A stretch of 64,000 nucleotides of DNA from Neobacillus niacini. Its GTDB lineage: Bacteria > Bacillota > Bacilli > Bacillales > Cytobacillaceae. Position numbers and translations under genes: made by a program. Positions 42,908 to 51,727 of this stretch are shown in pieces. Every line of letters starts with the position of its first letter. The stretch's first letter is position 1. Below the pieces are notes generated by a model that did not search any database, was not told the DNA's origin, and saw nothing but the letters and a program-made list of their open reading frames with translations. The DNA is taken from positions 496,001 through 560,000 of the forward strand of contig NZ_JAMBOB010000002.1 of the NCBI RefSeq assembly GCF_023715415.1. Reading direction: 5' to 3'.

Positions 42908-44350
42908 ATGGAGAGTTCAGGAAACAAGCAAACGATGATTGTGGGCCTTTTACTAGCAGGGGCTTTTATCGCGATTCTGAATCAAACGCTAATGATAACA
43001 GCAATTCCTCCAATTATGGATGAAATGAACGTTACCGCAAATAGTGCACAATGGCTGACCACCGTCTTTATGTTGGTGAATGGAATCATGATTCCAATTA
43101 GTGCCTTTTTATTAGAAAAGTTTACTACAAGACAGTTATTTATCTCTGCCATGAGTGTTTTTGCAGCAGGAACGGTTGTCAGTGGGATTGCTCCTAATTT
43201 TGAAATTCTTCTAATAGGAAGAGTTATTCAATCTGTAGGAGCGGGAGTCATGCTGCCATTAATGACAACCGTATTTTTACTCATCTTCCCAGTCAATAAG
43301 CGCGGAGCAGCAATGGGTCTTGTTGGCCTTGTGATATCCTTTGCACCAGCCATCGGACCAGCATTGTCTGGATGGGTGACATCGCAATTTTCATGGAGAG
43401 TGTTATTTTTTATTATTTTGCCTATTGCTCTTATCGATATTGTTGTCGCATTCCTTTTTTTGAAAAATGTCACAGAGGTTTCCAAGCCAAAAGTGGATGT
43501 TATTTCAATCCTTTTATCGTCATTCGGTTTTGGCGGGCTGCTTTATGGATTTACGAGTGCTGGAAATTACGGTTGGTCTCATGCTGCAACCCTACTATCA
43601 CTCACAATTGGCGGTGTATCACTGATTGTATTTATTTTCCGCCAATTAAGACTGAAACATGCAATGCTGGAATTTCGTGTTTTTACGTTTTCAATATTCC
43701 CTTTTGCCGTAGCAATTGGAATGATTAGCTTTATGGGCTTAATTGGAGCAGAAACAATCATTCCGCTCTTTATGCAGAATATGAGGGGATTTTCTGCCTT
43801 TGAGGCCGGGCTTGCTTTATTACCCGGTGCACTGATTAGCGGGATTATCTCACCAATTGTTGGAAGAATATTTGATAAAGTCGGTGCAAGATGGCTCGTG
43901 ACGGTTGGATTAACCATCATGACAACTGCTTCATTTGCGTTTATGACTTTAAGTCCGTCGACCACACTGCCATATATTACTATCCTCTATGGGATTCGAA
44001 TGTTTGGTCTTTCCATGGTAATGATGCCGGTCTCAACAGCTGCCTTGAATCAGTTACCAAAACGATTAATTCCCCATGGGGCGGCTATGGATAATACGAT
44101 GAAAATGATTGCCGCTTCCGTTGGAACCGCCATCCTTGTTACCGTTATGACAACCACAGCGGAAACAGCAAAACAGCAACCGGATATTGCCTATCCGGAT
44201 ATACACGGAGCGAATATCGCCTTTATGGTCGTTTCCATTCTTTCCCTAATAGGACTGATTCTCTCCTTTTTCATTAAACATAACCGCCAGGCAGAGGGGA
44301 TGGGAGATGGAAAAAGGCAAAGAAATGTACAAGTAAAACTTCAGGAGTAA
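42908..44350 (+). CDS. MFS multidrug transporter, DHA2 (EmrB/QacA) family
   Basis: 480 residues, fourteen predicted helices. The start LLAGAFIAILNQTLMITAIPPI is typical of DHA2 pumps. Motif C-like GRVIQSVGAGVMLPLMTTVF is near residues 101-120, and a second half-motif is in GAALDNTMK-type GAAMDNTMKMIAASVG. A proton-driven drug exporter is expected. ATG 42908 follows AGGGAGTTGG. The flanks hold short repeats rather than a regulator gene. Confidence 0.93.
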   Translation: MESSGNKQTMIVGLLLAGAFIAILNQTLMITAIPPIMDEMNVTANSAQWLTTVFMLVNGIMIPISAFLLEKFTTRQLFISAMSVFAAGTVVSGIAPNFEILLIGRVIQSVGAGVMLPLMTTVFLLIFPVNKRGAAMGLVGLVISFAPAIGPALSGWVTSQFSWRVLFFIILPIALIDIVVAFLFLKNVTEVSKPKVDVISILLSSFGFGGLLYGFTSAGNYGWSHAATLLSLTIGGVSLIVFIFRQLRLKHAMLEFRVFTFSIFPFAVAIGMISFMGLIGAETIIPLFMQNMRGFSAFEAGLALLPGALISGIISPIVGRIFDKVGARWLVTVGLTIMTTASFAFMTLSPSTTLPYITILYGIRMFGLSMVMMPVSTAALNQLPKRLIPHGAAMDNTMKMIAASVGTAILVTVMTTTAETAKQQPDIAYPDIHGANIAFMVVSILSLIGLILSFFIKHNRQAEGMGDGKRQRNVQVKLQE

Positions 44351-44768
44351 TGGATGTAAGGCAACGATTGTTGAGGTATTAAAGAAAAACGAGAAGTAAG
44401 AGAAAAGGCAGATTGAAAAATACGAAAACGATAACAATAATCAACAATTACGTCAACACTATGATGAGAAACCATATGTTGACCTTGTACTAATAACTAA
44501 TCAAAATTAACAGTTGAAATAGAATTTCTATTGTAATGGGCAATAGGGACACTGAAAATAATTTTCTAAATCGCATATTTAGCCCGTTGCAGTATCTCCA
44601 ATTGAAACGATAACACCGTCTACAATAACAAACGTGTAGCTGTTGTGGGGCAAGGAGTTGGTACGGCAACATCTTTTTTTATGCAATAAATTTCAAAATT
44701 AATGTATGTTTGTCCAAGCATTTCGCTTCCTTTTGAATTTAATGTAATCAAAAGGGAGGCGGAATGTA
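44351..44768. other. non-coding gap with possible decayed reading frames
   Basis: After the MFS stop a Glu/Lys/Asn-rich frame (QIEKYENDNNNQQLRQHYDE...DLVLITNQN, ending near 44510) has a stop in the middle and no start. On the minus strand (about 44660-44585) a frame reads NSYTFVIVDGVIVSIGDTATG, like the end of a beta-rich protein. Both are probably gene ends left by deletion. No promoter or hairpin stands out. Confidence 0.3.
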
Positions 44769-45128
44769 ATGAATAATGATGTTGTTTCGATTGGTGCAAA
44801 TTGTGTAGTAAGAATTCGAACTCGGTTCTTTCTACTGGTAGAAATTGAAGTGGAAGATATAGATTTAGAAGAATTTATTTTTATCCGAATTTCTGAGCGG
44901 GAGTTTAGAACATTAATAAGAGCGGGTGTCCAACGTTGTACAATCGCAGATCGTATTCCACGTAACAATGCAGAATTCAATTGTGTTTTAATAGAAGATG
45001 GTCAAGCATTTTTGGTTTTCGACGTGGAAAACAATCAAGACGAAGCTGTCCTTGTACGAATTTCATTAACTAGAGCAGAGGAGTTAATCCGTAATGGAGC
45101 AATGAGGTGTACGGTTATTAATCGATAA
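44769..45128 (+). CDS. hypothetical protein with an internal duplication
   Basis: 119 residues. Two halves repeat the same pattern: residues about 36-68 (FIFIRISEREFRTLIRAGVQRCTIADRIP) and 94-119 (AVLVRISLTRAEELIRNGAMRCTVINR), each ending in a CT-I/V motif. Predicted fold is alternating beta/alpha, no signal peptide. GGGAGGCGG precedes the ATG. I do not recognise the family. A terminator follows at 45166. Confidence 0.7.
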   Translation: MNNDVVSIGANCVVRIRTRFFLLVEIEVEDIDLEEFIFIRISEREFRTLIRAGVQRCTIADRIPRNNAEFNCVLIEDGQAFLVFDVENNQDEAVLVRISLTRAEELIRNGAMRCTVINR

Positions 45129-45165
45129 AGAAATTACGATAATGGTTTGCTTATTTAACCAATTG

Positions 45166-45189
45166 AGTCGTTCACACGGCTCTTTTTTA
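45166..45189 (+). terminator. Rho-independent terminator
   Basis: GAGTCG-N6-CGGCTC (one G-U) followed by six T. Confidence 0.75.
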
Positions 45190-45237
45190 GTAAGCCAGAT
45201 TGTGAAATATGGTACTTCAATTCAAGAGCAAGGGATA

Positions 45238-45262
45238 GGGGGTATGCAAAAAGCATACCCCC
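45238..45262. other. perfect 10-bp GC-rich hairpin without U-tract
   Basis: GGGGGTATGC-AAAAA-GCATACCCCC, between convergent genes. It is preceded by a fragment of the dispersed repeat family (TGTGAAATATGGTACTTCAA, 45200-45219). Confidence 0.5.
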
Positions 45263-45381
45263 AAATGTTCTTTATCACTTTATATTATTTACGAAATAGA
45301 CCATAAAAAAAATTTACCAATCCAAAAGGCAAGTAAAAGCCAAATCTGTATCGGAAATTAGGTAATTTATTTATTATAATC

Positions 45382-45753
45382 TTACCAGTGTACTTGAAGT
45401 TTATTACCATTTGGGTCATAAAAGTGGAAAAAGGCATGACCATTATCTTCTTTTATATCCTCCACCTTAACTTGATTATCAATTAAGTGTTGATGAAATT
45501 TAGATAATTCTGGACTTGTAAAGCCAATGCTAAATTCTTGTTCATTATCAATTGTAAAATGTGCAAATGTTTCATCTTCGGTAGGAACTAAGATAAGTAA
45601 GAAAGGTCCTTCATTTACTTTTAAAATTGCAAGTTTCTCAGTAATGTTTAGTAACTGGAGCCCTAATACATCTCTATACCATTGTGCAGACAGTTCTAAA
45701 TCTTTTACAGGAATTCTAATATAATGTACTTGTTCAATAAATGATTTACTCAT
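45382..45753 (-). CDS. VOC-fold glyoxalase/dioxygenase-superfamily protein
   Basis: 123 residues. Two beta-alpha-beta-beta-beta modules: VHYIRIPVKDLELSAQWYRDVLGL, then the end HAFFHFYDPNGNKLQVHW with the His/Glu-type metal positions partly changed (the terminal residue is His-Trp rather than Glu). AAGGAGAGAAGTCT precedes the ATG. Such proteins act as isomerases, thiol transferases or drug-binding resistance proteins. Substrate unknown. Confidence 0.88.
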   Translation of the reverse strand: MSKSFIEQVHYIRIPVKDLELSAQWYRDVLGLQLLNITEKLAILKVNEGPFLLILVPTEDETFAHFTIDNEQEFSIGFTSPELSKFHQHLIDNQVKVEDIKEDNGHAFFHFYDPNGNKLQVHW

Positions 45754-46010
45754 AGACTTCTCTCCTTTATTTAATCTGGTATATCAAATAGTTCCCTTTC
45801 TAGATACCTTTTTCCTTCCGATTATTGAATTAACCTGCCATAGCCTAAAATTAAAATGAAAGGATATTATATTATGACGAGTGAAAAAACACGAGAATGC
45901 GACTATAGCCACGAGCCCTTACTCCAATGCAGGAAGTAAGGCATATTTATTGAATATATATATAATAAAAAATGAAATGATAGATTATTTTTTAAATTGG
46001 AGAGGTTAAT

Positions 46011-46457
46011 ATGTCCTATATGATGGTGAAAAAAGAGTTTAAGCTTGTTGGATTAAAAGGTAAGGGAGAGTTTGTTAACTTTGGTTATGTAGTACCCATG
46101 CTTGCAAAGCAACTTTTAAGTCGAGAAAAGGAAATCGTAAATTCAACTGAGACGGAAATAGCATTATTTGAGCCTAAAAAGGATGAGGAACATTTGATTG
46201 GCCATTTTTATGTAGGGTTGATTGTGAATGATAAAATAAATAAAGTACCATCAGGAATGGAGTATATTGAGGCAAATAAAAGTTACGTAACTACTAGAGG
46301 GCATCTTTCAAAAGTGGGAGAACTTCATTTAAATTTATTGAATTGGGCAAAAGAACAAGGTTATCAAAGAGATCATGATTCTTATATTATCGAGACCTAT
46401 CATCCTATCGGTAATGGTATTGAAGAGGTACAGATTTATTTACCCATTCATGCATAA
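46011..46457 (+). CDS. GyrI-like effector-binding protein
   Basis: 148 residues, stand-alone SOUL/GyrI-like fold: FKLVGLKGKGEFVNFGYVVP at the start, HFYVGLIVNDKINKVPSGMEYIEA in the middle, and YIIETYHPIG...VQIYLPIHA at the end, with the characteristic final acidic-beta strand. Such proteins bind or hydrolyse drug-like ligands or modulate gyrase. First of three closely spaced genes (GyrI-like, GNAT, VOC), all of detoxification type. GGAGAGG precedes the ATG. Confidence 0.72.
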   Translation: MSYMMVKKEFKLVGLKGKGEFVNFGYVVPMLAKQLLSREKEIVNSTETEIALFEPKKDEEHLIGHFYVGLIVNDKINKVPSGMEYIEANKSYVTTRGHLSKVGELHLNLLNWAKEQGYQRDHDSYIIETYHPIGNGIEEVQIYLPIHA

Positions 46458-46487
46458 ACATCAAAATGTATTATGAGGAGGAAAAAA

Positions 46488-47009
46488 ATGAACTGGGAAT
46501 ATGGCGATGGTTTTACAATAAGAAGGGCAGCGAATGAAGAAAGCAGCGAAATTATTAACCTGTTAAAACAGACAGCACAGTGGATCAAGGAAAATAAGAT
46601 AAACCAGTGGAGGTTTCTATTAGAAGGTAACCAAGATGAAGAGATTAAACAGGACATACTTAATGAAAAAACGTATATTGTTTTGAAAGGTAACGAAGTG
46701 TTGGCTACATTTACGCTTTTATCAGAACAAAGTGAATGGGATAGGCATCTTTGGGGTGACGATCCTTCCTCTAAATCGGTATATTTACATAGACTTGCTG
46801 TTTCCTCTACATATATGAAGAGAGGGATGGGGAAAAGTATCCTGGACTGGGTCCAGAACAACGTAGGTGGAACAGAGTATCTAAAATTAGATTGTGTTGC
46901 CGAAAATAGAAAGCTAAATAACTTTTATAAGAATAATGGGTTTGAACTTGTTGGTTTAACAGATGGGCATAATAAATATCAAAAGTTAACTAAGAATTGT
47001 ATAGAATAA
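46488..47009 (+). CDS. GNAT family N-acetyltransferase
   Basis: 173 residues from ATG 46488, with GAGGAGG upstream; a Met five codons earlier lies within that site. Motif A is HRLAVSSTYMKRGMGKSILDWVQ, followed by LKLDCVAENRKLNNFYKNNGFELVG. The first 60 residues resemble those of the aminoglycoside/streptothricin-like or RimI-type GNATs, but the substrate is unknown. Second gene of the GyrI/GNAT/VOC run. Confidence 0.9.
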   Translation: MNWEYGDGFTIRRAANEESSEIINLLKQTAQWIKENKINQWRFLLEGNQDEEIKQDILNEKTYIVLKGNEVLATFTLLSEQSEWDRHLWGDDPSSKSVYLHRLAVSSTYMKRGMGKSILDWVQNNVGGTEYLKLDCVAENRKLNNFYKNNGFELVGLTDGHNKYQKLTKNCIE

Positions 47010-47026
47010 ATTGGTAGGAGTAGATT

Positions 47027-47449
47027 ATGAAACCACAAATTTCTGTTTTAACATTGGGTGTAGATGACTTGGAAAGGTCCTTGAATTTTTATAAGGATGG
47101 ACTTGGATTACCCACAAAAGGAATAATTGGCCGAGAATTTGAGAGTGGAGCTGTAGCATTTTTCGATTTACAATCTGGATTAAAACTCGCAATTTGGCAG
47201 CGTAAGGATATAGCTCATGACACAAGCTTAAATCAGACACCCAAAAGTCCAACTGAATTTACGATTGGTCATAATGTTGGGAGTAAAGAAGATGTCGATA
47301 GTGTAATGGAAGAGGCAAGGAAGGCTGGGGCCATTATTACAGTTCACGCACACGATACCTTTTGGGGAGGATACTCTGGATACTTTCAAGATCCAGACGG
47401 ACACCTGTGGGAAGTAGTCTGGAATCCAGCCTGGGAAACTACAGAATAA
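47027..47449 (+). CDS. VOC family protein (glyoxalase superfamily)
   Basis: 140 residues. ISVLTLGVDDLERSLNFYKDGLGL starts module one, and DTFWGGYSGYFQDPDGHLWEVVWNP ends module two with the conserved metal Glu in WEVVWNP. Typical of the group including lactoylglutathione-lyase-like proteins. TAGGAG precedes the ATG. Last gene of the three-gene run starting at 46011. Likely a cytoplasmic detoxification enzyme. Confidence 0.9.
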   Translation: MKPQISVLTLGVDDLERSLNFYKDGLGLPTKGIIGREFESGAVAFFDLQSGLKLAIWQRKDIAHDTSLNQTPKSPTEFTIGHNVGSKEDVDSVMEEARKAGAIITVHAHDTFWGGYSGYFQDPDGHLWEVVWNPAWETTE

Positions 47450-47542
47450 GGGCAGGTTAGCTTTGTCGTCAAATAGTGGGTGCTTAGCTTAATTCTAATA
47501 AATTTATTAAAGACATACGACAAGAACCTAATTGTTTCAGTG

Positions 47543-47570
47543 AAAAGGGAGTTGCTGAGCAACTCCTTTT
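47543..47570 (+). terminator. Rho-independent terminator
   Basis: AAAAGG-GAGTTGCTGAGCAACTC-CTTTT; the inner part is nearly the hairpin at 25698. Confidence 0.78.
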
Positions 47571-47685
47571 CTAATGGAACAAAGCGTTCAATTTAGTTAA
47601 TAGAAGGGCTGTCTAAGAACCATTTTAAAATAGCTTGAAACCTTCCTTCATCCAATTCGTCCTATTATAAAAGGGGTGAAGCCAA

Positions 47686-48114
47686 TTGAAAAAATCGTTA
47701 ATGGCTATTATTGGAATTCTTTTTATGTGTATCGTAGGTTGTTCTAATGCTATAGAAAATGAGGAACAAAGTATCAAAGTCCAAAAGAATCTAGGGAATG
47801 AAAATAATTATGAGGATTTTAAAGAAATTAATCAAAATGAGCGAGTTAAACAAGTGAAAGAAATTGTAAAGGATATTGATTGGGAAAATGCCAAAGTTTC
47901 TATGGTACGACCTCCTGATTACAGATTTGGGTTTCAATATAAAAATCCTAATATTGAAGCAAAAGCAGTGTTGTATGAGCTTTGGATAAGCCCAAATAAG
48001 GATAGGGTAGAACTAGTTATTGACGCTGAAAGTAAATATACTCAATTAGACAAAGAAACATCGGCAGTCCTTTACGAACTTATTACGGAAGAGAAATTAT
48101 CTGACTTAAAATAA
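47686..48114 (+). CDS. lipoprotein of unknown function
   Basis: 142 residues. Signal peptide with lipobox CIVGC (Cys near 19). A polar linker (20-60) precedes a compact domain (about 62-142) with VKDIDWENAKVSMVRPPDYRF and KAVLYELWISPNKDRVELVID. TTG start after GGGGTGAAG. I recognise a Bacillus-specific lipoprotein family without assigned function. Terminator at 48187. Confidence 0.78.
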   Translation: MKKSLMAIIGILFMCIVGCSNAIENEEQSIKVQKNLGNENNYEDFKEINQNERVKQVKEIVKDIDWENAKVSMVRPPDYRFGFQYKNPNIEAKAVLYELWISPNKDRVELVIDAESKYTQLDKETSAVLYELITEEKLSDLK

Positions 48115-48186
48115 TGATATTTAACGGTGGTGATTAAAAATAAAAACATTCGCTTTTATATTTGGTTTTATTCGTTTTATTATTTT

Positions 48187-48209
48187 AAGCTGCCTTATAA
48201 GGCGGCTTT
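48187..48209 (+). terminator. Rho-independent terminator
   Basis: AAGCTGCCTT-AT-AAGGCGGCTT followed by TCT. Confidence 0.65.
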
Positions 48210-48267
48210 CTGTATTTAACTAACGGCATTAGATCATTCTAAGAATTTATGATAAGCTTTTTTGTCA

Positions 48268-48294
48268 AAGAAAAAGAACTCATTATGTGAGTTC
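48268..48294 (-). terminator. terminator for the glycine-zipper protein gene
   Basis: GAACTCA-TTATG-TGAGTTC with TTTTTCTTT on the minus strand, immediately after the stop. Confidence 0.75.
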
Positions 48295-48299
48295 CTCCG

Positions 48300-48578
48300 T
48301 TAGATATATTTACCTTTATTATTGGAATCAATATCGTTATCTGTTTCATCTGTATCTACAATCTGATTACCAATAACACCACCAGTAACTCCGCCAATTA
48401 CAGCACCAAAAAGTCCAAATGGAGCACCTATCATAGCACCTGCAATCGCATCATTTATAGTTCCAGCTGTTTCCCCTGAGTCAGTGGGAGCTAGATTAGT
48501 ATTACTTTCAGCTTGTTTGTTGACGCTTTCTTCTGCACTTTCACCAAAGTTATTGGGTTCGTTACGATCAATCATCAA
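48300..48578 (-). CDS. glycine-zipper small protein
   Basis: 92 residues. An acidic, Asn/Glu-rich N-terminus (1-40) is followed by a glycine-zipper hydrophobic stretch (about 42-72: GTINDAIAGAMIG, then GLFGAVIGGVTGGVIGNQI) and an acidic tail. No signal peptide. Glycine-zipper helices pack in membranes or assemblies; spore or membrane association is possible. AGGAAGTGATTTG lies before the start. Confidence 0.7.
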   Translation of the reverse strand: MMIDRNEPNNFGESAEESVNKQAESNTNLAPTDSGETAGTINDAIAGAMIGAPFGLFGAVIGGVTGGVIGNQIVDTDETDNDIDSNNKGKYI

Positions 48579-48751
48579 ATCACTTCCTCAATAATTAGTA
48601 GGATTCTAAAATATGAACGTACATCATCCTGAACATATTCTACCCAGTTGAAGTAGTTTTACTCACTTCAATTTAGGAAGTACACTTTACTCTTTTATAT
48701 TCAGGGTCTGAAAATAAAGCAACTAAATTTGCCTGCTGTATGCGATTAACC

Positions 48752-48796
48752 ATAAGGGTAATTTCCAAATTGGAGGGTCTCCGCTTATTTTTCAAA
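48752..48796 (+). repeat. partial third copy of the ~205-bp repeat
   Basis: ATAAGGGTAATTTCCAAATT followed by CTCCGCTTATTTTTCAAAC matches the distal end of copies at 16945 (reverse complement) and 50527. The rest of 48579-48928 shows nothing recognisable. Confidence 0.5.
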
Positions 48797-48928
48797 CACG
48801 CTGAAATCAACATTAAAAAAACCTATATTTTAAAAGGAATTTCTTTACATGCCTATTAATCATAAATTATAATTTGAATGGATAATTAAGATAATTTTAA
48901 AAATTTCAGGAATAGGAGGTATAAGGAA

Positions 48929-49051
48929 ATGCTTAATGGTTTACGTTTTATGGTTAATTGGATAGTAGAAGTTCATTCCATCACATTTGTACATATGTTT
49001 AACGGGAGTAGTGTGCCCTGTTTTAACTATAAAACGATGGATCATCCATAA
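48929..49051 (+). CDS. possible 40-residue peptide gene
   Basis: ATG 48929 follows TAGGAGGTATAAGGAA, a strong ribosome site, and runs 40 codons (MLNGLRFMVNWIVEVHSITF ... MDHP). A terminator begins 30 bases after the stop. The peptide is moderately hydrophobic at its N-terminus. No family known; it may be a leader peptide or a small protein. Confidence 0.45.
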   Translation: MLNGLRFMVNWIVEVHSITFVHMFNGSSVPCFNYKTMDHP

Positions 49052-49080
49052 GTTTTCCTTACCCATTCTTCTTTTAATTT

Positions 49081-49120
49081 AAAAGCCGTGGGCAGGTTTA
49101 ACTTGCTCACGGCTTTTTGT
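49081..49120 (+). terminator. Rho-independent terminator
   Basis: AAAGCCGTG...CACGGCTTT with inner GCA/TGC and a trailing T-run, about 65 bases before the next gene start. Confidence 0.82.
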
Positions 49121-49186
49121 GCTTTTCTAATGCTTTGAAAAAATAAGACTGACAAAATGGATGTCAGAGAGAAATGAGGAAAAAAA

Positions 49187-50497
49187 TTGAAAATGACATT
49201 ACAGGCTTATCGAAAGATGGATCGTAATATTTGGATACGTTTTATCGGTGAATCGATTAATGGTATAGCAATGATGATGTTAATGCCTTTTTTTGCCTTA
49301 TATATGAGTGATAAGGTAGATCATTTTTGGCAAGTGGGTGTGGTGATGGCGATGGGGCCACTTGCCGGTGTGCTTGGTTCATTATTAGGTGGAAAGCTTG
49401 CCGATCAATATGGAAGAAAGCCCATAATGATTGTCTCTATGGTTGGTAATGGATTGGTTATGCTTGGGTTTATTTTTTTCGATGGTTTCTATCCATACTT
49501 AATAATTTCGAGTTTTTTCGGATTGTTTAATTCTCTTTTTCATCCTGCGGCATCAGCCATGGTTGCGGATGTAACGGATGAGGCGGGAAGGACGGAGGCC
49601 TATGGGTTGCTGCGAATGGGACACAATATTGGAGCCGCAATTGGTCCATTGCTTGGAGCATCCGTTGTGTTTTTATCAAAATCAGTTATTTTCATCATTG
49701 CGGCTTCATCCGTTTTTATTTATTCTATTTTTTTAGCACTCTTGCTTTCAGAAACATTACCAAAAAATGAACAAAAAAAGGATACGAAAGTTCTTGAGGA
49801 AAAAGAAAAACTACCTTCTATATTTACCGTGCTCTTCAAAGATAAAATTTTATTTTTCTATATAATGACAGGAATTGTTATTTCAATGGGATTCTCACAA
49901 ACAGAAGGGATGTTGCCACTTCACTTTAATCAACAATTGCCTGCACTTTCCGATGCCCAAAATCCATATCCTTATTTAATGGCTTTTAACGGTGCACTGG
50001 TCGTTTTCTTCCAATTTGCGATATCGAGATGGGCAAGCAAGCGTAAACTTGGAAAGGTCATGCTATATGGTTCGGTTTTATTTGGTTTTGGGCTGCTTGC
50101 AGTAGGATGGCTGCCAATCATTTTTACCAAGCTCCAGTTTTCCTATTGGAGTATCCTTTTAATCCTTCTTGTGATTTATGGAATATACACCTTAGGAGAA
50201 ATGCTTTTATCCCCGGTACAAATGACATTTGTAGCGAATATTGCACCGGAACATTTACGTGGTACCTATATGGGGGCAGCGAGTCTTCAGTGGATTGTTG
50301 GTAGTGCAGTCGGACCCATACTGGCAGGATTTTTGCTTGATGATCATCTTGGTCAGGTATTATTTACCGGTCTGGGAATAGGGTGTATTGTAGCAGGTAT
50401 TATATATTTATCTCTTGATAAATGGGTATCTGAAGCGAAGGAAAAGAATTTTCAAGTTAAAAAGGAAGTTTCAGCAAGAGGAACAAACTTAACATAG
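49187..50497 (+). CDS. MFS transporter, DHA1 family
   Basis: 436 residues, twelve predicted helices. Motif A GGKLADQYGRKP follows helix 2 (near 68-79). The central loop carries the charged segment KNEQKKDTKVLEEKEK. Resembles the Bacillus multidrug exporters of the YttB/MdtG type. The start is TTG 49187 (TGAGGA upstream), with ATG two codons later as an alternative. A copy of the long dispersed repeat follows the stop. Confidence 0.9.
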   Translation: MKMTLQAYRKMDRNIWIRFIGESINGIAMMMLMPFFALYMSDKVDHFWQVGVVMAMGPLAGVLGSLLGGKLADQYGRKPIMIVSMVGNGLVMLGFIFFDGFYPYLIISSFFGLFNSLFHPAASAMVADVTDEAGRTEAYGLLRMGHNIGAAIGPLLGASVVFLSKSVIFIIAASSVFIYSIFLALLLSETLPKNEQKKDTKVLEEKEKLPSIFTVLFKDKILFFYIMTGIVISMGFSQTEGMLPLHFNQQLPALSDAQNPYPYLMAFNGALVVFFQFAISRWASKRKLGKVMLYGSVLFGFGLLAVGWLPIIFTKLQFSYWSILLILLVIYGIYTLGEMLLSPVQMTFVANIAPEHLRGTYMGAASLQWIVGSAVGPILAGFLLDDHLGQVLFTGLGIGCIVAGIIYLSLDKWVSEAKEKNFQVKKEVSARGTNLT

Positions 50498-50526
50498 CAG
50501 AATAAATAGTGGATCTTGGTATCGGT

Positions 50527-50735
50527 ATGAGAATTCATAGGCGGAGAATTTCCGCCTAATGAATAGGGAGGGAAGCGTAGAAGCCTATATAGGCGGAGAT
50601 ATTCCGGTTAACTGCTCTAAATAAGTTAAAAATCAATGATTTGAAACAGATAAACGGAAAAACTTCCCTTATTCTTAAGGAAATATGGGTATTTTCCAAT
50701 TTAGTCGGAATTTTTCCGGTTATTATTCATACACA
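50527..50735. repeat. dispersed ~205-bp repeat, copy B
   Basis: Matches the reverse complement of 16945-17151. Conserved landmarks are ATTCATAGGCGGAGAATTTC at the start, AGGCGGAGATATTCCGGTTAA in the middle, and AGGAAATATGGGTATTTTCC near the end. It fills the gap between the MFS and EamA genes. Confidence 0.8.
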
Positions 50736-50836
50736 TCAACAGTAATTTTTTCTGTTAGAGAATAACAGGTTTCCACAGGGATGTTTCATCTACATGGGTA
50801 GAAGACTAAGATTCCCTTAGCCTAGAAGGAGAGGAT

Positions 50837-51727
50837 ATGGTGTCAAATCTGTATTATTATGTAGGCTTGATTTTTGTATCGATTGTATGGGGAATCAATT
50901 TTGGGGTATCACGGTGGGCCATGGAAGTGTTTCCTGCCGAGGTGTTTGTATTTCTAAGATTTGGACTAGCGTTGCCTGTCTTATTTTTACTATTAAAGTG
51001 GACAGAAGGCAGTGTAAAAGTGGAGAAACGGGATTTGGTAAAATTAGCCTTCATTGGATTAATCGGCATCACGGCGTTAGAAATTATGGTTATGTATTCA
51101 ATCAAGTATACAACACTTGCAAATGCCTCTTTATTAAATGTTGCGCCATGGCCCATTTTTGCTGCGCTTTTTGCACCGTTATTTATTCGTGAAAAGATAA
51201 CAGCTAGAGTCATAACCGGAGGATTAATTGCGTTAATGGGAGTAACGATGATTATCCTTGGTGGAAAGGACGGTTTTGATCTAAGTTCTGAGTATATGAT
51301 CGGCAATTATATTGCTCTATCCATTAGTTTAATCGGTGCCTTATTTAATTTGGCCACCATGCCGCTGATGGAAAAATACTCTCCTCTTCGCGTAACCACA
51401 TGGTTCATCTTTTTTGGTTCACTCTTTTTATTTCCGATTACCCTCAATAAATGGAGTACGATCCAGTGGGAAAATCTATCAATCGTTACATGGGGAGCCG
51501 TTGCTTACAATGTCATAATGTGTACCGTCGTGGCAATTGTTGTTTGGAACATATCGATGAAACGCGTTGGTGCAGCGAAAGCGAATTTCTACCGATACTT
51601 CGTCCCAGCAGCAGCAGCCGTGGCAGGTGCCTTATTCTTTAAAGAACCGATTTGGGCAGCACAAATCATAGGTGGAGTCGTTATTATTTTTGGATTAGTT
51701 TGGATAGGGACAGAGAAAAAAAGGTGA
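50837..51727 (+). CDS. EamA/DMT family transporter
   Basis: 296 residues with ten helices in two EamA repeats. Repeat 1 starts YVGLIFVSIVWGINFGVSRW; repeat 2 starts after about residue 150 (GNYIALSISLIGALFNLATM) and ends with AKANFYRYFVPAAAAVAGAL...IIFGLVWIG. A metabolite or drug exporter is likely. AGAAGGAGAGGAT precedes the ATG. The stop lies inside a repeat-type hairpin (51726). Confidence 0.92.
   Translation: MVSNLYYYVGLIFVSIVWGINFGVSRWAMEVFPAEVFVFLRFGLALPVLFLLLKWTEGSVKVEKRDLVKLAFIGLIGITALEIMVMYSIKYTTLANASLLNVAPWPIFAALFAPLFIREKITARVITGGLIALMGVTMIILGGKDGFDLSSEYMIGNYIALSISLIGALFNLATMPLMEKYSPLRVTTWFIFFGSLFLFPITLNKWSTIQWENLSIVTWGAVAYNVIMCTVVAIVVWNISMKRVGAAKANFYRYFVPAAAAVAGALFFKEPIWAAQIIGGVVIIFGLVWIGTEKKR

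Noticed and set aside
44490..44672. 60-codon minus-strand ORF
   Set aside because: The composition (Cys, Arg, Gln) is typical of an out-of-frame shadow; a different frame of the same DNA looks more protein-like but is only a fragment.
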